A DNA stretch of 64,000 nucleotides from Spirochaetia bacterium (GTDB lineage: Bacteria > Spirochaetota > UBA4802 > UBA5550), in assembly GCA_009885955.1 (NCBI GenBank), contig VFJS01000002.1:1-64000 (forward strand). The letters run 5' to 3'. A program made the position numbers and the translations under genes. This document shows, piece by piece, positions 51,969-60,827 of this stretch. The notes under the pieces are model-generated. The model was not told where the DNA came from. It worked only from the letters and a program-made list of their open reading frames with translations, and did not search any database. Position 1 is the stretch's first letter; the number at the start of each line of letters is the position of its first letter.

Positions 51969-53765
51969 ATGCACCAGAATACCATACCATATATATTCAT
52001 GAATACCGTGGAAAGGCTGCACGACAGGGTTGCCATCCGCAGCAAGGAATTCGGCATCTGGCACGATATATCATGGAATGACTATTACAAAAATGTCAGA
52101 TATGTAGCGCAGGGCCTCTGTTCCCTGGGGTACAAAAAAGGAGACAGGGTCGCCATTATAGGGGATAACTGCAAGGAGTGGATATTTATTGATATGGCGG
52201 TTCTCTGCACCGGCGGAGCTACGGTGGGGATCTATTCAACAAATGCATGGGATCAGTGCCAGTATATCATTAACCATTCAGACGCACGGTTTTTTTTCAT
52301 AGAAAACGAGGAACAGCTCGATAAATGGCTCAGTTTCAAGGACAATGAACCAGGGCTTGAAAAGGTGATTATCTGGGACCTGAAAGGGGTGAAGGACTTC
52401 AGGGACCCGAGGCTCATGTCCTTTGATGAACTCATTGAGACCGGCAGAATGCTCGACGAGAAAAATCCGGGGCTGGTACCGGGCCTCATGGACGATGTGA
52501 AGCCCGAGGATCATGCGCTTTACATCTATACCTCGGGAACAACCGGCAGGCCGAAGGGTGCAATTCTGAATCACCGGAATGTTTCATGGATCGGCGGGGG
52601 GATGAATGTAGCAACAGAAGTAACCATTGATGATGAGGTCCTGTCATTTCTTCCGCTGTGCCACATATTTGAGCATATGTTCTCAGTATTCATTCATGTA
52701 ACCCATGGGTATATCCTCAACTTCATTGAAAACCTTGAAACCGTTAGCGACAATATGAAAGAGGTTTCACCAACTGTGGGCTATGCTGTGCCCAGGATAT
52801 GGGAGAAGTACCATTCATCGATAATAATAAACATGTCCGACGCGACTTTCTTCAAGAGGCTTATATTCAAGCTGTCTATGAAAACCGGAAGGGCCTATAT
52901 CAGCGCAAAGGATATGAAAAAAATTCCAATATACCTGAAGTTCCTCTATGCCCTGGCCGGCTTCGCGGTATTCAGAAAATTAAAAGAGCGCCTGGGCTTT
53001 GACAGGATGCGAATTGCCTTTACAGGGGCGGCCCCCATCTCTCCCGGGGTGCTGGAATTTTTCAACATTATAGGAGTAAGGCTCCTGGAAGGGTACGGCC
53101 AGACAGAAGGGACAGGCGTAACATCCACCTGCCGCAATAATAATTCAAGGATCGGTACTGTCGGGCTGCCCCTGCCTGGAGTGGAGTGTAAAATTGACAG
53201 CGACGGCGAGATTCTTGTAAAATCTCCAGGTGTGTTCCAGGGCTACCACAAGGACCCCGAAACGACAGCATCCACGCTTATTGACGGATGGCTCCATACC
53301 GGCGATACAGGCGAAATAGATGGCGACGGGTATCTGAAAATTACCGGAAGGAAGAAGGATATAATAATTACCTCGGGTGGAAAGAACATCACTCCACAGT
53401 TCATTGAGGGGAAGCTGGTTTTCAGCCCTTATATCAATGATGCCATCGTCATAGGCGACGCAAGGAATTACCTTACTGCCATCATAGTTCTTGATGAAGA
53501 GAATGCGGTAAAATTCGCCCAGGATAACAAGATCCAATTTTCAACATACAGGGATCTGGCCCAGAACCCGGAGATTATCAAGCTCATAGATAAAGAGGTG
53601 GATAAGGCGAACAGGGATCTCTCAAGGGTGGAGCAGGTTAAAAAATTTACCATCCTCCCCACCAAGCTTTACGAGGAAGAGGGCGATGTGACTCCGACCA
53701 TGAAGGTTAAAAGAGCGTTTATCAACAAAAAATACAGCGACCTTATTGAAAAGATGTACCATTAA
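51969..53765 (+). CDS. acyl-CoA synthetase (AMP-binding) inside the Liv operon
   Basis: 598 residues. ATP loop IYTSGTTGRPKGAILNHRNV, LEGYGQTEGTGVTSTC, and the hinge LHTGDTGEIDGDGYLKITGRKKDIIITSGGKNITP, here cited in part as TGRKKDIIITSGGKN with the catalytic-lysine region near the C-terminus. It is of the long-chain (FACL/VLACS-like) type. It starts 55 bases after livF and overlaps the livJ leader. Its place between transporter genes suggests that it activates the imported carboxylic acid to a CoA thioester, trapping it inside. The acid itself (fatty, aromatic or branched) cannot be read from the sequence. Confidence 0.88.
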   Translation: MHQNTIPYIFMNTVERLHDRVAIRSKEFGIWHDISWNDYYKNVRYVAQGLCSLGYKKGDRVAIIGDNCKEWIFIDMAVLCTGGATVGIYSTNAWDQCQYIINHSDARFFFIENEEQLDKWLSFKDNEPGLEKVIIWDLKGVKDFRDPRLMSFDELIETGRMLDEKNPGLVPGLMDDVKPEDHALYIYTSGTTGRPKGAILNHRNVSWIGGGMNVATEVTIDDEVLSFLPLCHIFEHMFSVFIHVTHGYILNFIENLETVSDNMKEVSPTVGYAVPRIWEKYHSSIIINMSDATFFKRLIFKLSMKTGRAYISAKDMKKIPIYLKFLYALAGFAVFRKLKERLGFDRMRIAFTGAAPISPGVLEFFNIIGVRLLEGYGQTEGTGVTSTCRNNNSRIGTVGLPLPGVECKIDSDGEILVKSPGVFQGYHKDPETTASTLIDGWLHTGDTGEIDGDGYLKITGRKKDIIITSGGKNITPQFIEGKLVFSPYINDAIVIGDARNYLTAIIVLDEENAVKFAQDNKIQFSTYRDLAQNPEIIKLIDKEVDKANRDLSRVEQVKKFTILPTKLYEEEGDVTPTMKVKRAFINKKYSDLIEKMYH

Positions 53766-53799
53766 AATGCGCAAAATTAAATTTTTGGAGGTTCAATAT

Positions 53800-54984
53800 A
53801 TGATTAAAAGAGTGTTGATGTTCCTGGTCATGATCAGCGCCGGTTTCCTCTTTGAGGGATGCAAGAAAGGGGGATCGGAAATTCTCATAGGGCAGTGGGG
53901 GCCGCAGACCGGTCCTGCTGCTCTCTGGGGCTCAGTAGCCAGGGGAACTGACTGTTACTTCAAGATGATAAACGATGAAGGCGGTATCAATGGAAGAAAA
54001 TTGAAGCTTCTCATCCGCGACGACGGTTATAACCCGGCCCGCACGGTGACCGAAGTAAAAAAAATGGTGGAAGGCGACAAGGTCTTCGCCTTTGTCGGAG
54101 GCGTAGGTACAGCCCCTGGGATGGCAGTGAAGGAATATCTAGCACAGAATAAGATTCCCTGGGTCGGCCCTGCAGCCGGTTCAACACACTGGGCCTATCC
54201 GCCCACTAAATACCTTTTCAGTGTTTACCCGCTCTACTGCATAGAGGCGGCGTTGCTCATCGATTATGCGGTAAAAACCTTAAATTTAAAAAAGATTGCC
54301 GTATTTTACCAGAATGACGATTACGGAAAAGTGGGCCTCTATGGTGCCGAAGTTGCCATGGCCAAGCATGGACTCAAGCTCGTGGAAAAGGTTTCTGCAG
54401 AGATAACTGATACCGATCTCAGTTCCCATGCGCTTAAGCTGAAAAATTCCGGCGCGGAAGTTGTGCTCCTGTGGGTACTCCCGAAACATGGCGCCACCAT
54501 CCTTGGGACAGCTGCTAAAACAGGCTTCAAAACGCAGTTTATGACAAGCAGTACATTAAGCGATGCAGAACTGATGTTCACAATAACCAAGGGACTTTGG
54601 AAAGACATGATAGTCTGCAGGTTCTCTGAACTTCCGAATTCTGACAGCCCGTTGATGAAAAAATACAGGGAGGCCTGGAAAAAATATGCCCCTACTGAAA
54701 AATGGAGCACTTTTTTCCAATCTGGTTTTTTATTTGCCGAAACGCTGGTGGAAGGGCTTAAGAGGGCTGGAAGTGATCTTACCTCAGAAAATTTCGTTAA
54801 AGCAATGGAGTCTATAAAGGATTTACAGGGCACAGGCGGGAAAATGACCTTCGGGCCCAATATCCGTCAGGGTTCGAATACCGGTTTCCTGACCAAGGTA
54901 GTAAGTGCAACGGAAGAGAAAAAACTGACTGACTGGGTAACATCGGACATCAATATTGATGAAGTGATAAAAAAGCTGAAGTAG
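53800..54984 (+). CDS. livJ: branched-chain-type substrate-binding lipoprotein LivJ-like
   Basis: 394 residues from ATG 53800, with GGAGG nine bases upstream; 18 more in-frame codons overlap the ligase stop. The signal ends with the lipobox FEGC. Then ILIGQWGPQTGPAALWGSVA and MINDEGGINGRKLKLLIRDD, the family's strand-loop signature, and WVGPAAGSTHWAYPPTKYLF in the ligand cleft. It captures the substrate in the periplasm for LivMH. A 39-bp hairpin follows 13 bases after the stop. Confidence 0.92.
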   Translation: MIKRVLMFLVMISAGFLFEGCKKGGSEILIGQWGPQTGPAALWGSVARGTDCYFKMINDEGGINGRKLKLLIRDDGYNPARTVTEVKKMVEGDKVFAFVGGVGTAPGMAVKEYLAQNKIPWVGPAAGSTHWAYPPTKYLFSVYPLYCIEAALLIDYAVKTLNLKKIAVFYQNDDYGKVGLYGAEVAMAKHGLKLVEKVSAEITDTDLSSHALKLKNSGAEVVLLWVLPKHGATILGTAAKTGFKTQFMTSSTLSDAELMFTITKGLWKDMIVCRFSELPNSDSPLMKKYREAWKKYAPTEKWSTFFQSGFLFAETLVEGLKRAGSDLTSENFVKAMESIKDLQGTGGKMTFGPNIRQGSNTGFLTKVVSATEEKKLTDWVTSDINIDEVIKKLK

Positions 54985-54997
54985 TTGTTATTCATTG

Positions 54998-55036
54998 TCT
55001 GATGCATGGACCGGTTTATCCGGGCCATGCATCAGA
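54998..55036 (+). terminator. 39-bp hairpin between livJ and livM
   Basis: TCTGATGCATGGACCGG and CCGGGCCATGCATCAGA form a 17-bp stem with one mismatch around TTTAT, 13 bases after the livJ stop. Only a broken T-rich stretch follows. It could stop part of the transcripts or protect the livJ mRNA 3' end, which would raise the binding protein over the permeases, as REP hairpins do in other importer operons (inference). Confidence 0.6.
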
Positions 55037-55091
55037 CATAATTTACTTTTATTAAACAATAGCTGAATCTTAACGATTGTGAGAATATTTC

Positions 55092-56180
55092 ATGGACATG
55101 AAGCGTAGTTATTACGAGGATATACAGCTCCTGGACAGCGGGACTAAAAAGTTCTGGTTCGGTTCATTGATTATTATTCTCCTCATCATCCCTTTTCTTA
55201 TTCCCGGTTATTACCTTCATGAAGTCAGCTATATTTCAATCAATATCATTGTAGCTATCGGGCTCAACATTCTCGTCGGATATACAGGCCAGGTGTCGCT
55301 GGGGCATGCCGGTTTTTTTGCAATCGGGGCCTATGCCGCCACACTGCTGGTAAAACATCTCCCTTTTTTTCCCTTTATTTTTGCACTCATCATTGCTGGA
55401 TTAATCGCAGCAGCCTTTGGATTCATACTGGGCCTCCCTTCCCTGAGGCTTGAAGGCCCCTATCTTGCCATTGCCACCCTGGGTTTCGGCATGGCAATAA
55501 TCCAGATCCTGGGCCGTTTTTCAGTTTTTGGCGGACGCATGGGGCTTTCTGTCCCGGACATAGGATTCCTGAATGATTTACTGTATGATTCAGGGCTGTT
55601 TACTAAAACTCAGTCCAGAGATGTAAACCTTTATTATATAATAATGTCCATAACGATCATCATGGCGCTCATGGCCAGGAATTTAATGAAGACGAGAATA
55701 GGAAGGGCCTTTATTGCAATCAGAGACAGCGATATTGCGGCAAATTCAATGGGAATAAACCTGACAAAATACAAGACACTGTCCTTCGCGGTGAGCGCTT
55801 TTTATACCGGCCTGGCCGGCGGCCTCTATGCATTCTGGATGGGTTTCATAAATCCCGACAGCTTTGATTTCATTTTATCCATTCTTTTCCTGGCCATGGT
55901 TGTTGTCGGCGGCCTTGGATCAAATATCGGCCCTGTCCTTGGGGCCATTATCATTTCATTCCTGAACCTCAACCTCCAGGCCGACTCCATATCAGCCATT
56001 CCGCTCCTTGGGGATCTGCTTACGGTCATAACAGAAAACTGGATGAATAAAGGCGGTATTGCCAGCGTGAGCATCATTATTTTCGGACTGATTCTCATTT
56101 TCATCGTGCTATTTGAACCACTGGGGCTTTTTGGATTCTGGATAAGGATAAAAAAATACTGGAAGACCTGGCCATTCTGA
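55092..56180 (+). CDS. livM: branched-chain-type ABC importer permease LivM
   Basis: 362 residues with about nine to ten membrane helices. Family signatures: NIIVAIGLNILVGYTGQVSL-type near 55-75 (GLNILVGYTGQVSLGHAGFF), LPSLRLEGPYLAIATLGF, the cytoplasmic loop with GRAFIAIRDSDIAANSMGIN (the EAA-like coupling region) and MVVVGGLGSNIGPVLGA. It forms half of the inner-membrane channel with LivH. Weak ribosome site (GAG eight bases before ATG 55092). Confidence 0.92.
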   Translation: MDMKRSYYEDIQLLDSGTKKFWFGSLIIILLIIPFLIPGYYLHEVSYISINIIVAIGLNILVGYTGQVSLGHAGFFAIGAYAATLLVKHLPFFPFIFALIIAGLIAAAFGFILGLPSLRLEGPYLAIATLGFGMAIIQILGRFSVFGGRMGLSVPDIGFLNDLLYDSGLFTKTQSRDVNLYYIIMSITIIMALMARNLMKTRIGRAFIAIRDSDIAANSMGINLTKYKTLSFAVSAFYTGLAGGLYAFWMGFINPDSFDFILSILFLAMVVVGGLGSNIGPVLGAIIISFLNLNLQADSISAIPLLGDLLTVITENWMNKGGIASVSIIIFGLILIFIVLFEPLGLFGFWIRIKKYWKTWPF

Positions 56181-56206
56181 TTATATTATGAAAAAGGGAC
56201 AATGAC

Positions 56207-57103
56207 ATGATTTTTTTTCAACTGGTTATTGACGGCCTATCCATAGGGAGCCTCTATGCTCTATTAGCCCTTGCAATGGTCATCATATACAAGACCTCGG
56301 AGGTCCCTAACTTTGCCCAGGGTGAGATGGCCATGGTCACTACCTTTGTCTCTTATCACCTCATGGAATATTACGGCTTTACATTTCCCGTGTCATTTTT
56401 GGGGTCACTGATATTCGCCGCTATGCTTGCCGTTTTTTTTGAATTCTTTTTTTTAAGAAGGGCCAAGGAACCGAATATCCTTAATTTTATCATCATAACC
56501 CTGGGCTTTGAAAGAATGTTATACGGCCTCGCCGCATGGAAATGGGGCGCTGACCAGAGGCTCTATCCGTCATCCTTTGATCCGCTCCCCATATCATCCA
56601 GTGATACCTTCAATTTCGGGATCATTTCAGTGAGCCACATAAGCCTGATAATCATGTCCGTGGCATTCGTCCTCATAGGCGGCCTGGTTATATTTTTTAA
56701 ATTTACCAGGCTCGGTATTGCAATGAAAGCCACACAGCAGAACCTGCTGGCTTCCAGGATAAACGGCATCAGGACAAACAGGATCATGTCATTCACCTGG
56801 GGGCTCAGCGCCATGGTCGGCGCCATTGCCGGCATGCTTTTCGTGCCCGGTACTGCCACCCCGCTTGACAGCAACCTGATGCTTGCCCCCCTCATCAAGG
56901 GATTTGCAGCAGCCGTACTGGGCGGAATGACAACTATGATCGGGCCGATAGGAGGAGGATTTATTCTCGGGATAATCGAAAAGTTTTTCGGATTCTACAT
57001 ATCGTCAGAATTTGAAACAACGGTATCCTTTACAATAATCGTCCTTGTCCTCTGGTTCAGGCCGAGCGGCCTTTTCGGCAGGCACTACATCAGAAAAGTA
57101 TAA
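56207..57103 (+). CDS. livH: branched-chain-type ABC importer permease LivH
   Basis: 298 residues, eight or so helices. IDGLSIGSLYALLALAMVI and the NFAQGEMAMV motif open the family; GIAMKATQQNLLASRINGI is the coupling loop; KGFAAAVLGGMTTMIGPIGG follows. AAGGGA eight bases before ATG 56207. The last gene of the importer operon and convergent with the DUF6873-like gene, nine bases away. Confidence 0.93.
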   Translation: MIFFQLVIDGLSIGSLYALLALAMVIIYKTSEVPNFAQGEMAMVTTFVSYHLMEYYGFTFPVSFLGSLIFAAMLAVFFEFFFLRRAKEPNILNFIIITLGFERMLYGLAAWKWGADQRLYPSSFDPLPISSSDTFNFGIISVSHISLIIMSVAFVLIGGLVIFFKFTRLGIAMKATQQNLLASRINGIRTNRIMSFTWGLSAMVGAIAGMLFVPGTATPLDSNLMLAPLIKGFAAAVLGGMTTMIGPIGGGFILGIIEKFFGFYISSEFETTVSFTIIVLVLWFRPSGLFGRHYIRKV

Positions 57104-57111
57104 TATCCATC

Positions 57112-57816
57112 TCAGCTTTCGAAAATAAGAATCGATCCGATATCCGCAGCTCTTTCATCGGACAGGCACACCATAATCCCACCCTGACATTCAATGAATT
57201 CGATAATATTTCTGTAATCGGGATGATCTGTTATATCTCCAGTGATATAGATATGTTCACCCCACATGCCCGAGGCCCCTCCTATGAAACCGTGGTTGTA
57301 ACCCGGCAGGGATATATGGCCCGTTGAGATTTTCAGGGAGGTTATTCCCGATTTCACTGCAGCCCCATGAATCGAAGGATCTGAAGTAATTATTGCATGC
57401 TCACTGACAATCATGGTTGAACATTTTGCATATCCCTGTCTTACATCAACAAATTCCCTTTCATGGACCCTGAGATAATCCATTATTTCAGGGTCCATGT
57501 ATTTTCTGGCGCATATAACCGATTTTCCAGTATCAGCAATATTATAGGGAATGTCCAGGGGATATTTTTTTGATAATGAGGTTTTACATATGACAATCTC
57601 CAGTAATGGCTCAATTCTTTTCAGGAAGCTCCTGTCTATATCCGGGTGGCAGAAAATTCTCTCCCTGCAAAGGAAGACCTGAAGATCAGCATGACCTGTC
57701 AGAGGTTTTTCTATAAGCTCTGTTCCCGGCAATTTTACCGGTTCAATATCATGTCGGATTAAACCCTTTGTTATTTGTTTTGAAACCCCGGATCCGATGA
57801 TTGCATATTTTTTCAT
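57112..57816 (-). CDS. conserved protein, DUF6873-like (possible GME fold)
   Basis: 234 residues from ATG 57816; the frame stays open 21 more codons but without signal or site. Features are the TGHADLQVFLCRERIFCHPD motif, YPLDIPYNIADTGKSVIC, DVRQGYAKCSTMIVSEHAII with a conserved Cys, and GFIGGASGMWGEHIYITGD. These match proteins I recall as DUF6873, thought to adopt the guanidino-group-modifying enzyme fold. His, Asp and Cys residues fit a catalytic set of that fold, but function is unknown. It is cytoplasmic. Confidence 0.55.
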   Translation of the reverse strand: MKKYAIIGSGVSKQITKGLIRHDIEPVKLPGTELIEKPLTGHADLQVFLCRERIFCHPDIDRSFLKRIEPLLEIVICKTSLSKKYPLDIPYNIADTGKSVICARKYMDPEIMDYLRVHEREFVDVRQGYAKCSTMIVSEHAIITSDPSIHGAAVKSGITSLKISTGHISLPGYNHGFIGGASGMWGEHIYITGDITDHPDYRNIIEFIECQGGIMVCLSDERAADIGSILIFES

Positions 57817-57935
57817 ATAGTTTAAATTCTGCGTATATCCTGTATATTGCTCGGGAAAAATTCCGGAATTTATCATCATACATCAATAAACAGACATTTT
57901 AATATTGCTTCCTAATGTAAATAAAAATAAAATAT

Positions 57936-57964
57936 TTGACTTTATCCTTTTTGAAAGGTAATGG
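57936..57964 (+). promoter_or_regulatory. possible promoter of the serine acetyltransferase gene
   Basis: TTGACT at 57936-57941 and TAATGG at 57959-57964, 17 bases apart, lie 20 bases before ATG 57984. The -10 box is weak. Confidence 0.35.
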
Positions 57965-57983
57965 TACATAGGATGAGGTTTAT

Positions 57984-58952
57984 ATGATGAAACATATTTT
58001 GAGCGCAAATAAAGCAGATCCTGTAAAGGAAATTAACATGGAAGAAACCCTTGTTGAAGTGGTCAATCAACTGTGCGACAGGGAATCCTTTGAAGCGGTA
58101 TATCACCGTTCAAACCATCACGATGTCCCCATGCCGTCTGTGGAGTCTTTAAAGGAGATTCTTGATGAATTGAAATCGATCATTTTCCCCGGTTATTTTC
58201 TTAATTCCGACTTAAAACCGGCAACCATGAAATATTATATCGGGTCGACACTGGAACACGTCTATAAAATGCTCACGGAACAGATCCAGAGAGGTTTCTG
58301 TTTTTCCTGTACCGGCAGTAAAAATGTAGTCTGCCATGAATGTGAGACCAGGTCCAGGCTTTTTTCCAGCAGTTTTATCAGAAAGCTGCCATATATAAGA
58401 TATATGCTATCGCTCGATGCCGAAGCCGCCTATGAAGGCGATCCGGCAGCAAAGAGTATTGGTGAAGCAATATTCTGCTATCCAAGCATTGTCGCTCTTA
58501 CCCATCACCGGATTGCCCATGAATTATTTAAACTTGATATTCCGCTGATACCCCGAATCATATCTGAACTTGCCCATTCCTATACCGGTATTGACATACA
58601 TCCCGGGGCTTCCATGGGGAAAAGGGTTTTTATCGATCATGGTACAGGGACAGTCATTGGAGAGACCTGTGTGATTGGCGAGGGAGTGAGAATATATCAG
58701 GGGGTCACCCTTGGAGCCAAGAGTTTTCCGCTGGATGAGCATGGCTATCCGATGAAAGGGATCCCCAGGCATCCCCTGGTTGAGGACAATGTAATTATTT
58801 ATTCAGGGGCGACCATACTGGGGCGTGTGACTATCGGGAAGGGGGCGGAAATAGGAGGAAATGTCTGGGTCACAAGCGATGTTTTACCCGGACACAGGGT
58901 ATTGCAGCAAAAACCCTTTGATATTTATTACAATAATGGTTCGGGCATATAA
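57984..58952 (+). CDS. cysE: serine O-acetyltransferase with CX2CX7CX2C motif
   Basis: 322 residues. A helical N-terminal domain, then the left-handed beta-helix with hexapeptide repeats (GIDIHPGASMGKRVFIDHGT and VIGEGVRIYQGVTLGAKSFP). The catalytic histidine is in FIDHGTGTVIGE (about H219). It makes O-acetylserine from serine and acetyl-CoA for cysteine synthesis. Unusual: C106, C109, C117 and C120 (CFSC and CHEC) form a compact four-cysteine site in the N-terminal domain, likely zinc. The related EpsC-type group is longer than E. coli CysE. No cysK is adjacent. Confidence 0.85.
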   Translation: MMKHILSANKADPVKEINMEETLVEVVNQLCDRESFEAVYHRSNHHDVPMPSVESLKEILDELKSIIFPGYFLNSDLKPATMKYYIGSTLEHVYKMLTEQIQRGFCFSCTGSKNVVCHECETRSRLFSSSFIRKLPYIRYMLSLDAEAAYEGDPAAKSIGEAIFCYPSIVALTHHRIAHELFKLDIPLIPRIISELAHSYTGIDIHPGASMGKRVFIDHGTGTVIGETCVIGEGVRIYQGVTLGAKSFPLDEHGYPMKGIPRHPLVEDNVIIYSGATILGRVTIGKGAEIGGNVWVTSDVLPGHRVLQQKPFDIYYNNGSGI

Positions 58953-59051
58953 CAGGTAACCTGAAAAATTATAAAAAATTGCTGGTTTTATATCAAATTT
59001 TTTTATATATTCAGTTAGAAAATACTATTTTAATTTTTGCAGGGTTAATAT

Positions 59052-60677
59052 ATGAATCGGACTATTAAATTTCTTCTGATCTTCTTTTTATCATCCTGGA
59101 TCATTAATCCCGGCATCTATTCACAGGGCCAGAGCAATCTGACAAATCTTGGGGCAATTATTAATTCTGAAGGGGATGAATTTTCACCGTCTTTTACAAA
59201 TGACGGCAAGACTATGGTTTTTTCCATGAAAAAAAAGAACAGCAGGAACAGCCGCATATATATATCCTCCCATGTTGACGGGAAATGGGCAGAGCCTGAG
59301 CTGATTAATATACTTAATTCCAGCAGGGACGATGAAAATCCATTTATATCCTTTGATGGTTCAATGATTGTATTTTCTTCAAACCGCGATGGGGGAAATT
59401 TTCCCGCAGATTATAAAGGTGACAGGGATAATCTTCCCCATGATATCTATATGTCATATAAAATCGGTAATGACTGGTCAACTCCTGAAAAGGTTTCTGA
59501 AAATGTCAATACTGTGAATAATGAAAAGGCGCCATCAATAAGCGCTGACTATAATACCCTCTATTTTACAAGGTGGGCAGGCAACGATTCCGGCAAAGCA
59601 GTAATCATGGCTGCCCAGCTTACTGAGGCCGGTTTCACAAATGCCCGTGAACTTGACAATAAAATTAATGATGGCCATGGCAGTTTTGGCTTTATCCCCT
59701 CAAGGTTCAGAGAAGGCTTTTATTTTTCATCCAAAAGGCCCGGAGGTTCCGGCTCATGGGATCTGTATTATATTGAACATAAACAGGGGAAATTCTCAAC
59801 ACCTCTAAATCTCGGCAAAGAGATTAACAGCACATCTGATGAATTATTTGCCAACGAATATGATCAGAATACGCTCTACCTTTCCTCTAACAGGGAAAAT
59901 GGCATAGGGTCATTCGACATGTACAGCTATACTGTATCACCTGATTTTTTTGCAAATGTATCTTCAGTGGATACGCAGATAAAAAGGGGCGAAACAAAGG
60001 ATCTCTCCAGGAATGAAGGAAAAACTGATAGGTCAGGGGATAATAAAGATACGGGATTCAACTTTAAGTTTTCCAGGGATATACTGGGAAAACCGGTATC
60101 AGTCAAACTGAGGGCCATTCTTAAATATTCCGGAGAAAAAGCCCTGTCATTGGAAAAGGTAATTACAGGAGAGAGTAATAAAGAAGGGAATTTTTTATTG
60201 ATAACCGAGAGCGGAATTACCTCTGTAGCGATTGAAACATTATCATCAGGCTTTAAAACATTTAAAAATGAGTATTCCGTTGACCCCGGAAAAGTGAAGG
60301 ATGTGAATATTGTTTTAAATGGAAATGTAATTGCTGATAATAGCAACTTCGATCCAACCGATTTTAAACCGATATATTTTGATTACAATTCCTCGGAGAT
60401 TAGGCTGGAATATATACCATATATCTATAATATTATAAATTATTTGAGGGCGAACAGGAACATCAGGCTTAAGATAATAGGTCATTCCGGCAATACCCCC
60501 AAGTGTGATGTCAGCGAAAAAATAGGTTTGAAAAGGGCAAAGACAGTACGGGATTATATAATCTCGTTCGGAATAGAGCGGAACAGGGTTATTGTTAAAA
60601 GTATGGGTAAAAAATACCCTGCTGACGAAAAGTTTAATCAACTCAACAGAAGGGTTGAGTTCGTTCCGGTAAAATAA
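59052..60677 (+). CDS. PD40-repeat outer-membrane protein with OmpA domain
   Basis: 541 residues. A signal peptide ends near residue 25 (SSWIINPGIYSQG). PD40/TolB-like beta-propeller repeats run to about 310: FSPSFTNDGKTMVFSMKKKN, ENPFISFDGSMIVFSSNRDG and FFSSKRPGGSGSWDLYYI-type units. A carboxypeptidase-like insert is possible near 335-430. The C-terminal OmpA domain (NYLRANRNIRLKIIGHSGNT, GLKRAKTVRDYIISFGI, and the NRRVEFVPVK end) binds peptidoglycan. It joins the outer membrane to the cell wall. AGGG before ATG 59052. Confidence 0.82.
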   Translation: MNRTIKFLLIFFLSSWIINPGIYSQGQSNLTNLGAIINSEGDEFSPSFTNDGKTMVFSMKKKNSRNSRIYISSHVDGKWAEPELINILNSSRDDENPFISFDGSMIVFSSNRDGGNFPADYKGDRDNLPHDIYMSYKIGNDWSTPEKVSENVNTVNNEKAPSISADYNTLYFTRWAGNDSGKAVIMAAQLTEAGFTNARELDNKINDGHGSFGFIPSRFREGFYFSSKRPGGSGSWDLYYIEHKQGKFSTPLNLGKEINSTSDELFANEYDQNTLYLSSNRENGIGSFDMYSYTVSPDFFANVSSVDTQIKRGETKDLSRNEGKTDRSGDNKDTGFNFKFSRDILGKPVSVKLRAILKYSGEKALSLEKVITGESNKEGNFLLITESGITSVAIETLSSGFKTFKNEYSVDPGKVKDVNIVLNGNVIADNSNFDPTDFKPIYFDYNSSEIRLEYIPYIYNIINYLRANRNIRLKIIGHSGNTPKCDVSEKIGLKRAKTVRDYIISFGIERNRVIVKSMGKKYPADEKFNQLNRRVEFVPVK

Positions 60678-60827
60678 TTTCAAGCATTCAGTATGTATAA
60701 AAAAGAATTTAGACACTTTCGGGTTAAATATCTGTTATAAAATTTCCCTGAATAATTTTTGCTGATCCAAAATTTCAATATACCAGAATTGTAATATTCA
60801 AAAACCTGAGCTCTGGAGGTAAGAAAC

